This document shows positions 42,088 to 53,299 of a stretch of 64,000 nucleotides of DNA, one piece after another; within the stretch, counting starts at the first letter, position 1; the number at the start of each line of letters is the position of its first letter. Source of the stretch: Scedosporium boydii (taxonomy: Eukaryota > Ascomycota > Sordariomycetes > Microascales > Microascaceae). The stretch is from NCBI GenBank assembly GCA_002221725.1, contig NJFT01000003.1:186001-250000 (forward strand). The letters are read 5' to 3'. A program made the translations under genes and the position numbers. The notes under the pieces were generated by a model. That model did no database searches. It had not been told where the DNA came from and saw only the letters and a list, made by a program, of their open reading frames with translations.

Positions 42088-44198
42088 GTTCTCTGATGGG
42101 TTCGCTGTGGAAAGTAGATTCCGTAAGGCAAAGGAAGTTTCCTCTAGTAGACCCTTGGGAAGCCAATGCTGCGAAGCTGGATCAAGACCTGGATAATCGC
42201 GGGGAAGATTTTGATAGATTCTGTCGTCGCAAACTACACGACTTGGACAAACATTGAAAATTGCCGCCACACAGTGAGGGGCAGCACCAGTGTGGCTCTA
42301 CGTCACCACTCACCGCCTACTGAATACCCCCTAAAAGACAAGAGAAAGGCGAAGCATTAGAAATTGAAACTACCTCTGCGCCTATCTTCGACCGGACACC
42401 TGTCGTGATAAGATACCGTTTTTCATCTGCGCGTGGCAGCTGTCGCAAGGTGCTCTCAACACTACACTACCCCGTACTTCGTGGTTTTCCAACGTCCCCC
42501 TGCTCTAGCCAACCAAATTGTAGAGTCATCGCATGCGCTGGAATGGGAATGAATCGGCGCATAAAAAAAAAGTAATCGCCGAGCTTGCAAGCTGTCCCTT
42601 TTACTTCGTACACCGAGCTGTGTTTGGTACGTTCTTGAGTGAGAGTGTCACCGTAGGCACCTAATCTATCCGACTATCCCGGCACTCTGCTGACCTGTCA
42701 TTTCCGTCAATGCAAATGGGGTGATAAAATACTCGGTGACTTTAATTTTTGTGTCTCCCGTAAGACGAGATTGCTCAGCTTCCCATGCTGGCTGGTCATA
42801 TTTGGGGATACACAGTCTCACGCGAATACAAGGAAAATAAGCGGCAGCATTAGAGTCGATAGATCCAACATTCCTATAAAGCCGAGTCAAACATCTTGTG
42901 CTGACTCAACGTCAAGGCTGAAGGCCAAACCAGAAGAACCAAACGGAAACCTTGATTGCCCGTGCATGCTGTGCGGAGGCGTGGTCCAACCAAAGGACGA
43001 ATTCGAACCCAGCGCCCCCTGCAAATTATCGGCGGGGTTGGTGTTGGAGGGGTAATAATTGCAGGTTTGCAGTCCAAGACAGGAACCCCGCACTCCGGAT
43101 TCGGCGTGGAATCTCCAGCTGCGGAAAACGTTGAGCGCATGTGTGTGAGTAGATTGGACTTTGGAAGGGTAGTGTACAGTTTGTAATACGGCACGGTAAC
43201 CCAAAACTCTAAAGCGAGAGAAGGCGAGGGAGGGAGAGGATGACGACAGATGCGCCTGATATTATTCGTTCCATAGGCCCAGTTTCGACATATCTGCCTT
43301 GATTGCAACTCGCCCGCCATTATTATCTTTGGGGCTGGTGGTTGGGAAAAACCAGGGGAGTACCTAGACACGAGTACGAGTACGTGAGGGATACATACAA
43401 CAAAGTGGGAAAGAGCCCAGTCCGTCTGTGCTTGCCTCCAATTGTACTTTGACCCACCTCTGACAATTGCGCAATCGCTCCTTTGATTCAGGGACGAGCC
43501 GGCAAGAAAAGAGGAAAGAACGAGGAGAAGAAGTCTCCGGCAGAATAAAAAGCTCCCGGTGTCAAGAAACTAGTGTTACCTTAGTACAAAAGTCTTAAGC
43601 TGTATCCAGTCTGTCTAATTGTGTATCTGAGTAACAGAAACTACTTTAGTTCGCTGTCTTGGTGTCTCCGATTCTGCCGACTTCAGTACATGTGCTCTCG
43701 AGACCGCTTTTCTTTACTGCCGTCAATTGGGCTCTTTCCCCCTCCCCTCCTCCCCAGATTCACCAAGCTACCTGTGCAAAAGAGGGGACTAAGAAAAAAA
43801 AATAGAAAAAAAATCTCCCGCGCTACATCAATACTACCTTGGTTTTCTCCCTTATTCCCTCAGCTCCTTTTTTCTTCTCTCTTCTTCTCCTCCTCTTCCT
43901 CTTCATCCCTCTCCAAACCATCCTCTTCATCCGGCTTGCGCTCCAGGTAAGGTCCCCGTCCCCAATTGAAGGAGTTCATTGATCCTCAACTGCTTCCTCC
44001 GTCGATTTTTCTTCGTCGCCCAGTCCATGATTCCTAACCATTGATCTTTCGGCAATAGATATCTTAGAGAGACGGCCTCATCGCGTACTCCTTCGACCCT
44101 TCATTTCTTCCCGACGAACCCCTCTTCATCGTCCTTTCACCTCCTCTTCCTCATCTCCCCCCTTTTCCCCTGAACTCTTCTCTCCCACATCAAACAAG
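42088..44198. promoter_or_regulatory. Divergent promoter region of gpn3 and SAM synthetase
   Basis: 2.1 kb between divergent genes. The right 500 bases are strongly CT-rich and contain a leader intron (separate entry), as is common for highly expressed fungal genes. The TACTTCGTA motif occurs at 42602-42610 and nearly so at 42475-42483. No protein gene is supported; minus-strand frames of 100-165 codons around 42870-43370 have no recognisable content. Confidence 0.45.
43947..44058 (+). other. Probable 5' UTR intron of the SAM synthetase gene
   Basis: Donor CCAG|GTAAGG at 43947, a branch-like CCTAAC at about 44034-44039 and acceptor GGCAATAG ending at 44058 make a convincing 112-base intron in the CT-rich leader. 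It lies 140 bases upstream of the start codon. Confidence 0.55.
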
Positions 44199-45668
44199 AT
44201 GGCCGCCAACAACGTCAACGGTAACGGTGTCCACGCCGAGCTTTCCTCGTGGCAGCACTACAACCAGGGTACTTTCCTGTTCACCGTAAGTTTCACTGCC
44301 CCTCCATTGCTCACCGACAATTGGTGGGGCCGAGGCACATATACGCGTCGCGCCCTCACCGAAAAGGACCTCGAGCAACTGGTACACCTGCAATTCGCCT
44401 TGGATGTGCGGTCAGCTAACCTCTTTCTTTTAGTCCGAGTCCGTCGGTGAGGGTCACCCCGACAAGATTGCCGATCAGGTCTCCGATGCCATTCTCGATG
44501 CCTGCTTGCGCGATGACCCTCTCTCCAAGGTCGCCTGTGAGACTGCGACCAAGACCGGTATGATCATGGTCTTCGGTGAGATTACCACCAACGCCAAGCT
44601 CGACTACCAAAAGGTAGTCCGTGACGCCATCAGGGATATCGGCTACGACGACTCGTCCAAGGGCTTCGACTACAAGACCCTCAACCTCCTCGTCGCCATT
44701 GAGCAGCAGTCTCCCGATATCGCCCAGGGTCTCCACTACGATGAGGCCCTCGAGAAGCTCGGTGCTGGTGACCAGGGTATCATGTTCGGATATGCCACCG
44801 ACGAGACCCCTGAGCTCTTCCCCCTCACCCTCCTCTTCGCCCACCAGCTCAACGCTGCCATGTCCGCCGCCCGCCGTGACGGCTCCCTCCCCTGGCTCCG
44901 ACCCGACACCAAGACCCAGGTCACTATTGAGTACAAGCACGACAACGGTGCCGTCGTTCCCGTCCGCGTCCACACCGTCGTCGTCTCTGCTCAGCACAGC
45001 GCCGATATCACCACCGAGAAGCTCCGACAGGAGATCAAGGAGAAGATCATCAAGAAGACCATCCCTGCTAAGTACTTGGATGACAACACCATCTACCACG
45101 TAAGTTGTCCAATATCAATTTTAGCTCCTTGTGTAGCCGAAGAGAAAGAAGTAGTGGTGCGAGGTGGAGGTAGTTCCTAGTTCGAGTAGCTAACAAGTTG
45201 CTCTAGATTCAACCCTCCGGTCTCTTCATCATCGGTGGTCCGCAGGGTGACGCCGGTCTCACTGGTCGCAAGATCATTGTTGACACCTACGGTGGTTGGG
45301 GCGCTCACGGTGGTGGTGCCTTCTCCGGCAAGGATTTCTCCAAGGTCGACCGATCTGCCGCCTACCTCTCTCGATGGATTGCCAAGTCCCTCGTCGCCTC
45401 CAAGCTCTGCCGCCGTGCCCTCGTCCAGCTCTCGTACGCCATTGGTGTTGCCGAGCCCCTTTCCATCTACGTCGATACCTACGGCACCTCTGAGAAGACC
45501 TCTGAGGAGCTTGTGGAGATTATCCGCAACAACTTCGACATGAGGCCCGGTGTCATCGTCCGTGAGCTCGACCTCGACAAGCCCATCTACCTCCAGACCG
45601 CCAAGAACGGTCACTTCGGCACCAACCAGAGCTTCAGCTGGGAGAAGCCCAAGGCTCTCAAGTTCTAA
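44199..45668 (+). CDS. S-adenosylmethionine synthetase
   Basis: Three exons, 44199-44285, 44434-45099 and 45207-45668, give 404 residues. The enzyme makes S-adenosylmethionine from methionine and ATP, the methyl donor for most cellular methylations; it is cytosolic and acts as a dimer or tetramer. The signatures are complete: [20 protein letters not shown] (split by intron 1 after FLFT), [16 protein letters not shown], the C-terminal [20 protein letters not shown], and the phosphate-binding GGGAFSGKD. Both introns fall in phase 0. Codon use is strongly biased to C-ending codons (GTC, AAG, ATC, CTC), a sign of high expression. The N-terminal 20 residues before the conserved region are slightly longer than in yeast. 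It links to the nearby mtd1 through one-carbon metabolism, but they are not co-transcribed. Confidence 0.97.
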
Positions 45669-47832
45669 GTGGAACTGAACTCGACATCCACAACAACAAT
45701 GAAAAATTAATAAAAAGGTACCCTGCACCCGCTTTTTCGTGGACTTGCTTCAACAGTCTCCGCAAGCGGGCCAGGATCCTCCTACTTTGTACTAGGGACG
45801 TAATAGCCCCTAGATTATACACGAGTTTTACGGGACAGGGAAGACTAGTTTCTCATTTCTCATTTGTTATTTCTACAAAGGCGTACGGGTATCTCAACGA
45901 AAACCTTGGTTCAGCGCTATCATCATGTTGTCTTCTTTTTACGGGTCGCATAGTTGGTTTCTTATGAATGCTCTGATCTTCATGGCAATTATTTCTCTAT
46001 TGTTCCTTCTCATTTTCAACCGATTGTGTCTGGACGTGTTTCTTTCTCTCATGTGTCTCCGGGAAGTGCCCTGGGGCCGGAACTAAGATGTAGGTCGGTG
46101 TGACGGTCGACGCGAGCCGTGCCGAACCGCACTCGGCCTGCAGGGTCTTTTTCTTTCTTGATGATCATTGAACTCGACATACACATGCCTAATAATGCAT
46201 TGCCGGGTGAGGAGGAGATTCTTGTTTCGGTGTATCAACACTCGGATGGAAACGACGTCTTTCAACAAAGACGACGAATTTTCTTTTTGTTACAAAATTT
46301 CTTCTTTTTTGGAGTCTTGTTTTTAAGATTCGGTTCAAACTTACTATTAGAAAGGCAAAACGGCAGCAAAAGGAGGAAAAAACGAGACGTTTCGGGCATT
46401 TTCAACAAAACACTTTTTTTTCGAGATACCCACAGGCTTCAAAGCTTCGGAAACTTCTTTTTTTGGGCGAAACGAACCAAAGAGGGAGGGACCAAAACCC
46501 CTTTTTAGAAGCAATGACGGCATCCTAAAATATCGGCGTTCAACGGGGATAATAAGAAGGAAATTTCAACATCTCTTTTCTTTACCCGGCCGAGCCTTGT
46601 TGGTTGTTCGTTGGGCGGACCCGTCTTCTCCCCGCCCCCCTTTTTTCTCTTCTCGCAAGGAACAAGAGAAAACCAACTTACGGAAGGGATGAAGATTGGC
46701 TCCCCCAACGATACGATGGAGATATAGGAATGGGAGAGAGGGATACGCAGGAAGGAAACAGGAGTAGTATGGGGAATCAGGGTTGGCTCGACGAGTCGGC
46801 TTGTTCGCCTATCTATTTTTTTGCGTTTGGTGAAGAGGAGGAGAAGGATGAACAAGGCTGGCTAGGGGGGTAAGAAGAATACAGATTTATATGACGTTTT
46901 TTGCCTTCTTATTTTGCCTCTCTCTACTGTCCGCTTGCTTGGTCCCGAGGTGCATTACGAGGATGACTGGTGTACGTCTCTATGTGTCCCCGAACAACGT
47001 CTCCCGCGTTTCTTCGATGCGTCGCCCGTTATATGGGCTAGAAAGACGCTGTCGGATGTGGGTTGGGGCTGGTTGCGCAGAGGAGGAGGGTGTTTGAACG
47101 AAGTCAGTTAGTTGCCTTGAGCTTTGCAGTACTGTGGATTTGCTTGACCAGAGATAAGTGGCATACCCTGGGCAACCGAGAAGTGCTAACTGCGGTGGGA
47201 ACTGCAATCCTGCTCAACTAGGATGCGTCTCCGCTGTCGACCCATCGACAAGAACCTCGAAGCCAAGGAGGCCATCCATCGCGAACCGATAGAAGTGTCA
47301 TAAGAGGGGGGATGATCTTAGAGAGCTGACCAGAGCCTCGAAGTCTAGCTTAGCCTCGAGGACCTTCACGCGAGAGCAAGTCTGAAGGTTTGCCAACACC
47401 AATGCGATTCAAACATTTAAATCATTAGAGATCGTGCCTTCCTCCACCACTTTCTCCCCAGAAATGCTCCAGTCTCTCTTCTCATGATTACTCCCCCCAA
47501 CCCTCACCACCCTCCTCCCCCCATCTCATACCTTCCATCTCTCAACCAGAGCAACAAATGATTCCTATTGACACATTTATTTTTGAATAGGGCCACTGGA
47601 AGATCAGTGAATCATAAGCTAATCAGAAGTGATTGGGGCCACACAGGGAAAAAATATATAAAGGCAGGAAATTTTCTTTTGTGATGAGATCTTCTTCCTC
47701 TTTTTTCCTCCTTATGACTTGGAGCTCACGACTTAAGCCTACCATTCACAGCAAACCCCCCTGCTCCTAGTGTTTTTTTCTCTTTCACACTTTTCCACAC
47801 TTCTTTGCATTTGCAAGTCATATATTTTCGTC
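45669..47832. other. Intergenic, no gene seen
   Basis: 2.2 kb. The left part is the 3' UTR of the SAM synthetase gene. Homopolymer-rich DNA occurs at 46270-46520. From 47640 a TATA-like AATATATAAAGG is followed by a CT-rich stretch leading to the next gene, a plausible core promoter. No tRNA or protein gene was supported. Confidence 0.45.
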
Positions 47833-48665
47833 ATGGCCAATATGCCTCATCAAGCTTATGAAGACGGCCTTAACCAGGGAATGAGCCTTGATGACATTAT
47901 CGTTGGAACAGACAACGCTTCTGATGCCCCTGTGTATCCTCCCCTGGGATCAGCCCTCCCTTCGAACAACAACAACAATGGCCCCGGCCTCATCGAAGCT
48001 TATCAGCACTATTTGAGAACTATGGCAGCTGCTCAGAACCAGGCCCAGATAGCTCCCACGCAGGCCGCTCAGTCCAGAAATGCCCCCACTCCTTCTGGCC
48101 ACCAGCGTAAGCCATTTTCTCTAATTCTCGTCTCTCATATCCTGCCCCTAGCCCCATCCATCATGCGAATCCTCATAGGAACATCATAGAGTCTAACTGA
48201 ACATCTCCCTTGTGTCCAGACCACGCGACCCATGCCCTACAGGCAGCAAATGGCCCTAGCCCTTCCCCAGCCATACGGATTTCGATCAGCACCTTTGCGA
48301 GCGTCCAGGCCGACGACAACATCGTCGAGACACGGGCGGACCCCCACGTTGCCGCCCGCGCTCTTCTGGGCGACGTTTTCCGGGGACTTACCGCTCTCCG
48401 GGCACCAATGATTGACACAGCCGGGCGTCCCCGACCTATCGATATAGACATCCAGGCTTACACCGATGTCGAGGGCAATACCAACATTGTCGGCGGATCG
48501 GAACTTGTCAAGGAGGCGGTTAATACGCAGGCCGTCCGAGGCAGGGCTGCTACTGCTATGAACCAGGCGGAGGCCATTAGTGATGATGATTCAGATGCTG
48601 TGATTCAATTTCTCGGTGCACAGGAGAATAACAACGAGCCTAAGGTTGCCGGGCCCGAGATTTGA
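47833..48665 (+). CDS. Unrecognised, largely disordered protein
   Basis: Two exons, 47833-48106 and 48220-48665, give 239 residues. The intron has donor GTAAGC, a branch-like CTAAC and acceptor TCCAG. The first half is Asn/Gln/Ala-rich and probably disordered (an NNNNN run, AAAQNQAQIAPTQAAQSR). The second half is more ordered (IRISISTFASVQADDNIVET, LLGDVFRGLTALRAP, PIDIDIQAYTDVEGNTNIVG). The end is acidic (ISDDDSDAVIQFLG). No signal peptide, membrane segment or known motif is visible. A TATA-like box at about 47657 lies some 175 bases upstream of the ATG. Splicing that keeps the frame and even composition support a real gene; its function cannot be guessed. An upstream in-frame ATG at 47770 would add a hydrophobic stretch, but this lies in the CT-rich leader. 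Confidence 0.6.
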
Positions 48666-49639
48666 AACAAAAACACGATGCGGGCCTTTGAAAGGGTCTT
48701 CCTGGAGTCAGTCGTCGAGTTCCGGTCTTTCTTTCTTGTTTGGTTTCTATTTGTTCTGTGGAGGAAGTGGAGGATGTTATGATGGAAATGATGCGTATGA
48801 TGGGTATGGACAAAGGATGGAAACAGTTGGGTGACGAGAAATGAGCAATGAGATATGAGCATGAAGCATAGCCACATGCAACTTCGTGTAACTACTTTTT
48901 CTGCTTTCATTTGTACAAGGATACCCCTATTTTCCTATGTGTCTGCGCTCAAAATCGAAGAAGTAGAATTAAATTGAGCCCTCGTTTGTTCACCGCGACA
49001 ATCATGAGAGATATTGAAATTGATAATTCAGCTTCACCTGAGAATGCGCAGAAGTTACTAATCTCCATCTCGATTACCTAGATTTGATACCGAACCCCCT
49101 GTCCATAACCTCGATGAAGAAAAAAGGCGAGCCCATGAAATAGAAAAACGGACGAATTCAAGCCCGTCTGACCAGCGCAGATCTCCGCGCCCCTTTCCAG
49201 TCCTGGCCCCCAATCCGAGTCCGCAGCGAAACAGCATGCGCCAAAGACATCGAGCTGGAAACGAGAAAACCGCCCCTGAATAAACTTAGAACAGGTGGTG
49301 GGCCAGAATGGGGCCGAATTTCAGCGCCTCCTTGCTCAGCCCTACCAGGTCGAACCGCCATGGTTACAGCGCAGAGGGCGGTGCAAAAATTCACTAGTTT
49401 ATTTTGGAATTTCTTTGGGCCTGGGCGATTTAATGGGCTGCTGTCCTTCTCTCTTTTTGGGGGGAATTTTTGGGGCTGCTTTTGTTTTGGGCTTTTTGAA
49501 ACTCTTCATGCCAAGTCTGACGGCGCCCTGCTTTCCTTTTTGAGAAAGAGAAGGGGAAAAGAACAGAAAAATCAAGATGAAGAATCGAGGCTAAACTAGA
49601 ACAAGAGGGAATTGAGAGAGAAAAAAATATTTCTCGAAG
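48666..49639. other. Intergenic, no gene seen
   Basis: About 1 kb. It contains a possible 3' UTR, then AT-rich DNA, then a G/T-rich stretch (49420-49500, repeated TTTTGGG words) and an A-rich leader before the HET gene. Nothing else was supported. Confidence 0.4.
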
Positions 49640-52408
49640 ATGACCCCGAGGATAGTCAAGAGCTTTTTGTCAAAGGTCAAAGGCAAACCGGGCCGGAAGG
49701 AAGAGGAACAAGGGGCACAGGCGACGTCAGCTTCGCAGCTGAGTGTGGGGGCCAACGGCCACGGCCACGGTCTTAGACGCGCGGGTTCGGGGCCGACGGC
49801 GGCAAGGGATAATTATCCGATTGCGTCGTCGGCGAGCTGTTGTTGCGAATATGGGCACCGCGCGGAGACGATGGGAACTGCGATAGGGATGAGGTATGAT
49901 GGCGAGATGCAGATGCAGGGGGCATATGGCGTGGATGGAAGATGGTATTCGGAAGAGCGATGGGCTGGTGATGCGAGACCTCGGACTGCGAACTATGCGG
50001 AACAACAGGCATGGACAGGATATGCCCAGCCTACAGATCGTGCGCTCGTTCGAGCTCAGACGATGGCGCCGGTTCAACAAACACAACCGCGAGCTCAATG
50101 GCACGCGCAATATCGCCCGACAACAGACGGACGACCACATACTGGGCATGGTCACGGCCCAACAACCCAGCCAGCTCACTACCCTCCCGCGACAACAAGC
50201 TACCCTCCTTCCACCCTCCAGACCCCTACTCCTTCTCCTCCCCTCAACGGCCAGGTCTTCTCCGCCACTCCCCCATCAACCGTCTCTCCTCTAACCCCGA
50301 CCGTCACAGCTCGCGTCACTATCCCCGAGGGAACCTCTCACAATGACGCAGCCAACATGATCCTAAACCAAATCGTGGCCTCTATCGCAACGGCCCAAAA
50401 CTCTTGTCCCATCCACAAACAATGCGATCCCAGCTGTCCCCGACGCATCGGTAGCGCAACCCATTACCGCCTCCTCCCCTCCTCCAACGAGCGCGTAACA
50501 GACGAGACGAACAAGCGGAGACAAGCGACGAGTCGGACGCCGCCTAACGTCGGTGCGCGTGCGTCCCCACCACCTTCCCCCGAACTACCCCAGCCAGCGA
50601 CAATAGGACCAGACACGCCTGTATTCCAGTATGCACCGCTAGAAATGCCCAATGTGGAGATGCGACTCTTGAAAATCAAGCCGGCGCAGGCGGGGATCGA
50701 CACATTAGACTGCGAGCTCGTGCACATCAACATCAACGATGCGCCAGCGTACGGCGCACTATCGTATTATTGGGGAGGCGGTCCGTACGAGGCAAAGATA
50801 CTCTGCAACGGGGCCTTGTTCGCTGTGAAGAGGAATCTCGAGATGGCGCTGAAGAGGCTAAGGGCCGGGTTCGCATCGGGCGGGATGGAGGAATACATCT
50901 GGGCCGACGCGATATGTATCGACCAGCGAAACGAGGCGGAGAAATCGCAGCAACTCATGCTGATGCGGTACGTTTACTCGCGTGCGCAAACTGTCTACGT
51001 CGACCTCGGCGATGTACAAGACCGGAGTCCACGCTGTGGTGCTGCTACTACGACCTGGGGAAGCGGAGGGGATCGGCGGCAGGAGGAAACCCTGACGGAG
51101 TTCGAGGACCCGCGGAACCGCGATACCCCACTGCACTACAAGACGGTGTTCCTAGCGTTAGCGCAGCCGTGGTTCGAGCGAACATGGATCATTCAGGAGA
51201 TCGCGCTAGCTAAGCGCGCCCTCTTCATATTTCAGGGCGAGCTGTTCGAGAGGGAAGAGCTTGACCGGACGCTCGACAAGGGCGCATTGACGAGGAACCC
51301 TGAGAGGATGGAGGAGTTGCTGCTGTCGGGTGACGCTACGATACGAGGGTTTGTGAATTACAACAGGATCAAGGAGATTAAGCAGATGTACCAGCAGCAA
51401 CATCAAAACGACTCCCTAAAGCTGATGCAGCTGACGGGGGATTTCTCGACGACGGTACCGAAGGATAAGATCTACGGACTGATGGCCCTGATGTCCGAAT
51501 ACGACCAGGAAGCCATCGGGCCGTATCCGCAGCCCCTAGCGACGGTGTTTAGGAAGTTTGCGGCCCTCCACGTTCGCTACGGACGGGCCATCACGATGCT
51601 CGACAGCGCGGGGATCCAAAGACGGCGCATACCAGAATACCTACCCTCCTGGGTGCCCGACTGGACGGCGCAATCTCCCTCGCCGAAAGTCATCTCTACA
51701 CTTCGGCCTCTCCGGTACGCGGCGGGTGGGCCTACGATAGCTGAGGTGGCGCTTGCCGGTGACGAAACGGGCATAGCGGGCCTTTCGGTCCGGGGATACC
51801 TTGTTGACACGCTCGACTCTGTTTACGAAATGATGCCTTCTACGATGGATGGTAGTAGCTGTGCCTCGTCCTTTCTCGAGGGCCACAAGCGTGCGCGTGC
51901 AGCCTTTGACGCTTGGGTCTCCCGCGGTGGAGGACGGAGGAACTACGGCAACGATGCGCGGGAGGCCTTCGTGCGCCTCCTACTCATGGACGATACCTAT
52001 ACGGGACCCGACGCCATTCCTCAGAGCAGCCCCATCGAAGATCCAGTGGCGACGTACGAATCGGCACTCGAGCGGTGGCGGACCGACGAGGAAACGAAGC
52101 GGCCGGCGATGATAACGGGAGGAGGGAGGACGATGAACGCCGTGGAGACGTTCCAGATGCAGGTGGACATGACTTGTCGCGGGAGGAGTTTCGCCATCAC
52201 GAGGGGAGGGTACGTCGCGCTCGTGCCGGTCATCTCGAGGCCGGGAGATGAGGTGGTGGTGTTTTGGGGCTCTACGGTGCCGTATGTTGTGAGGAGGAGC
52301 CCGATCGGGTTTACGCTCGTCGGGGACGGGTATGTGCAAGGGATTATGGAAGGTGAAGGAGTTGCTGGGTTGGGGGCGGAGAGGCTGGCTAATATCTTGT
52401 TGGTGTAG
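49640..52408 (+). CDS. HET-domain protein with long disordered N-terminus
   Basis: An intronless gene of 922 residues. The first 330 or so residues are low complexity (Gly/His/Pro/Gln/Thr-rich), with a Cys/His patch at about 250-275 (CPIHKQCDPSCPRR). The HET domain follows at about 330-530: FQYAPLEMPNVEMRLLKI, YGALSYYWGGG, YIWADAICIDQRNE, and QPWFERTWIIQEIALAKRAL. Then comes the PKDKIYGLMALM motif and LPSWVPDWT, and the C-terminal FTLVGDGYVQGIMEGE. The domain is therefore complete and typical. HET proteins mediate programmed death on vegetative incompatibility; the partner of this one is unknown. Its lack of introns contrasts with the three-exon HET gene at 20.4-22.5 kb, and the long N-terminal extension is unusual. 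The start ATG follows an A-rich leader. Confidence 0.9.
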   Translation: MTPRIVKSFLSKVKGKPGRKEEEQGAQATSASQLSVGANGHGHGLRRAGSGPTAARDNYPIASSASCCCEYGHRAETMGTAIGMRYDGEMQMQGAYGVDGRWYSEERWAGDARPRTANYAEQQAWTGYAQPTDRALVRAQTMAPVQQTQPRAQWHAQYRPTTDGRPHTGHGHGPTTQPAHYPPATTSYPPSTLQTPTPSPPLNGQVFSATPPSTVSPLTPTVTARVTIPEGTSHNDAANMILNQIVASIATAQNSCPIHKQCDPSCPRRIGSATHYRLLPSSNERVTDETNKRRQATSRTPPNVGARASPPPSPELPQPATIGPDTPVFQYAPLEMPNVEMRLLKIKPAQAGIDTLDCELVHININDAPAYGALSYYWGGGPYEAKILCNGALFAVKRNLEMALKRLRAGFASGGMEEYIWADAICIDQRNEAEKSQQLMLMRYVYSRAQTVYVDLGDVQDRSPRCGAATTTWGSGGDRRQEETLTEFEDPRNRDTPLHYKTVFLALAQPWFERTWIIQEIALAKRALFIFQGELFEREELDRTLDKGALTRNPERMEELLLSGDATIRGFVNYNRIKEIKQMYQQQHQNDSLKLMQLTGDFSTTVPKDKIYGLMALMSEYDQEAIGPYPQPLATVFRKFAALHVRYGRAITMLDSAGIQRRRIPEYLPSWVPDWTAQSPSPKVISTLRPLRYAAGGPTIAEVALAGDETGIAGLSVRGYLVDTLDSVYEMMPSTMDGSSCASSFLEGHKRARAAFDAWVSRGGGRRNYGNDAREAFVRLLLMDDTYTGPDAIPQSSPIEDPVATYESALERWRTDEETKRPAMITGGGRTMNAVETFQMQVDMTCRGRSFAITRGGYVALVPVISRPGDEVVVFWGSTVPYVVRRSPIGFTLVGDGYVQGIMEGEGVAGLGAERLANILLV

Positions 52409-53299
52409 GTGTTTTTGGCGGTGCTTTGGCGTTAAGTTTATGTATGATGAAATTGATACCGAGCGTGCATTTATGATAGATTTAGATGAATGCTTTCATG
52501 CTGGCAGTTTATATCTTGCCATGGCTCGGTGAACGAGGAGATCAGATCGACGATATTTCGAAGTTCAATTGTCCCATCGCTCTTGCCAAGATGCCGAGAG
52601 CTGCAAGGCATTGGCGATGACGAGTGCTTGTATAAGTGACCTTTAGAGTACTTCAATTTGGATCATTAATCCTGGTACATGTACATTTCGATCGTGAGTT
52701 TGCTATCCGATCGATTGCAGAGAGACCGCGATCGCATCGAAGGAATGCCGTAGTTTCCATTGCCCAGACTGTCTGTCGCTCAAACTTGCATCTAACGGCA
52801 GCTAGCCACGCAATTGATCCACAGCTTGAGGTCTACACTAACCAATTCAGATCCCACTTTGGAATCCGCCATTCCCGCCATGGTTTCAACCCCTCCGGTT
52901 CGAGATTCTGACTTGGACCAGACCTCATAAACTTGCAGGGATACCGAATCAAAGTGACGACGTCAATTGCATGTCTCATTCTTGTACAAGGTACTTGGCG
53001 CATCGATTGAACATTGCCAGCTGAAAGAAGCTCAGCTCGACTGTCGTTCCGGTCCAATTGAAGCTTCTGCTCTGCGCTTCAACCTCAACCTAATCCATCT
53101 TATTCGACCCTCCCCTTCACTTTGGGCTCACGAACATCCCCGCCCTCTCTCTTGTCGTCCTCTTTCTTTTGTTTCCTTGCATTATTTTTCTTGGATATTC
53201 CACTGCTATCATCCGTTTTTGGAGACGTCTCCTCCTTCTCTGGAGCTCATCTGAAGCCAATTGGTCTAACCTTAGCTACTGAGCTCAACCCCTTTCACC
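52409..53299. other. Intergenic, promoter of the PI-PLC-like gene
   Basis: Nearly 0.9 kb without a supported gene. The 200 bases before the next ATG are CT-rich, as in many fungal leaders. Confidence 0.4.

Noticed and set aside
44416..45099. 227-codon minus-strand open frame rich in Gly/Val/Leu
   Set aside because: Shadow of SAM synthetase produced by its strong C-ending codon bias.
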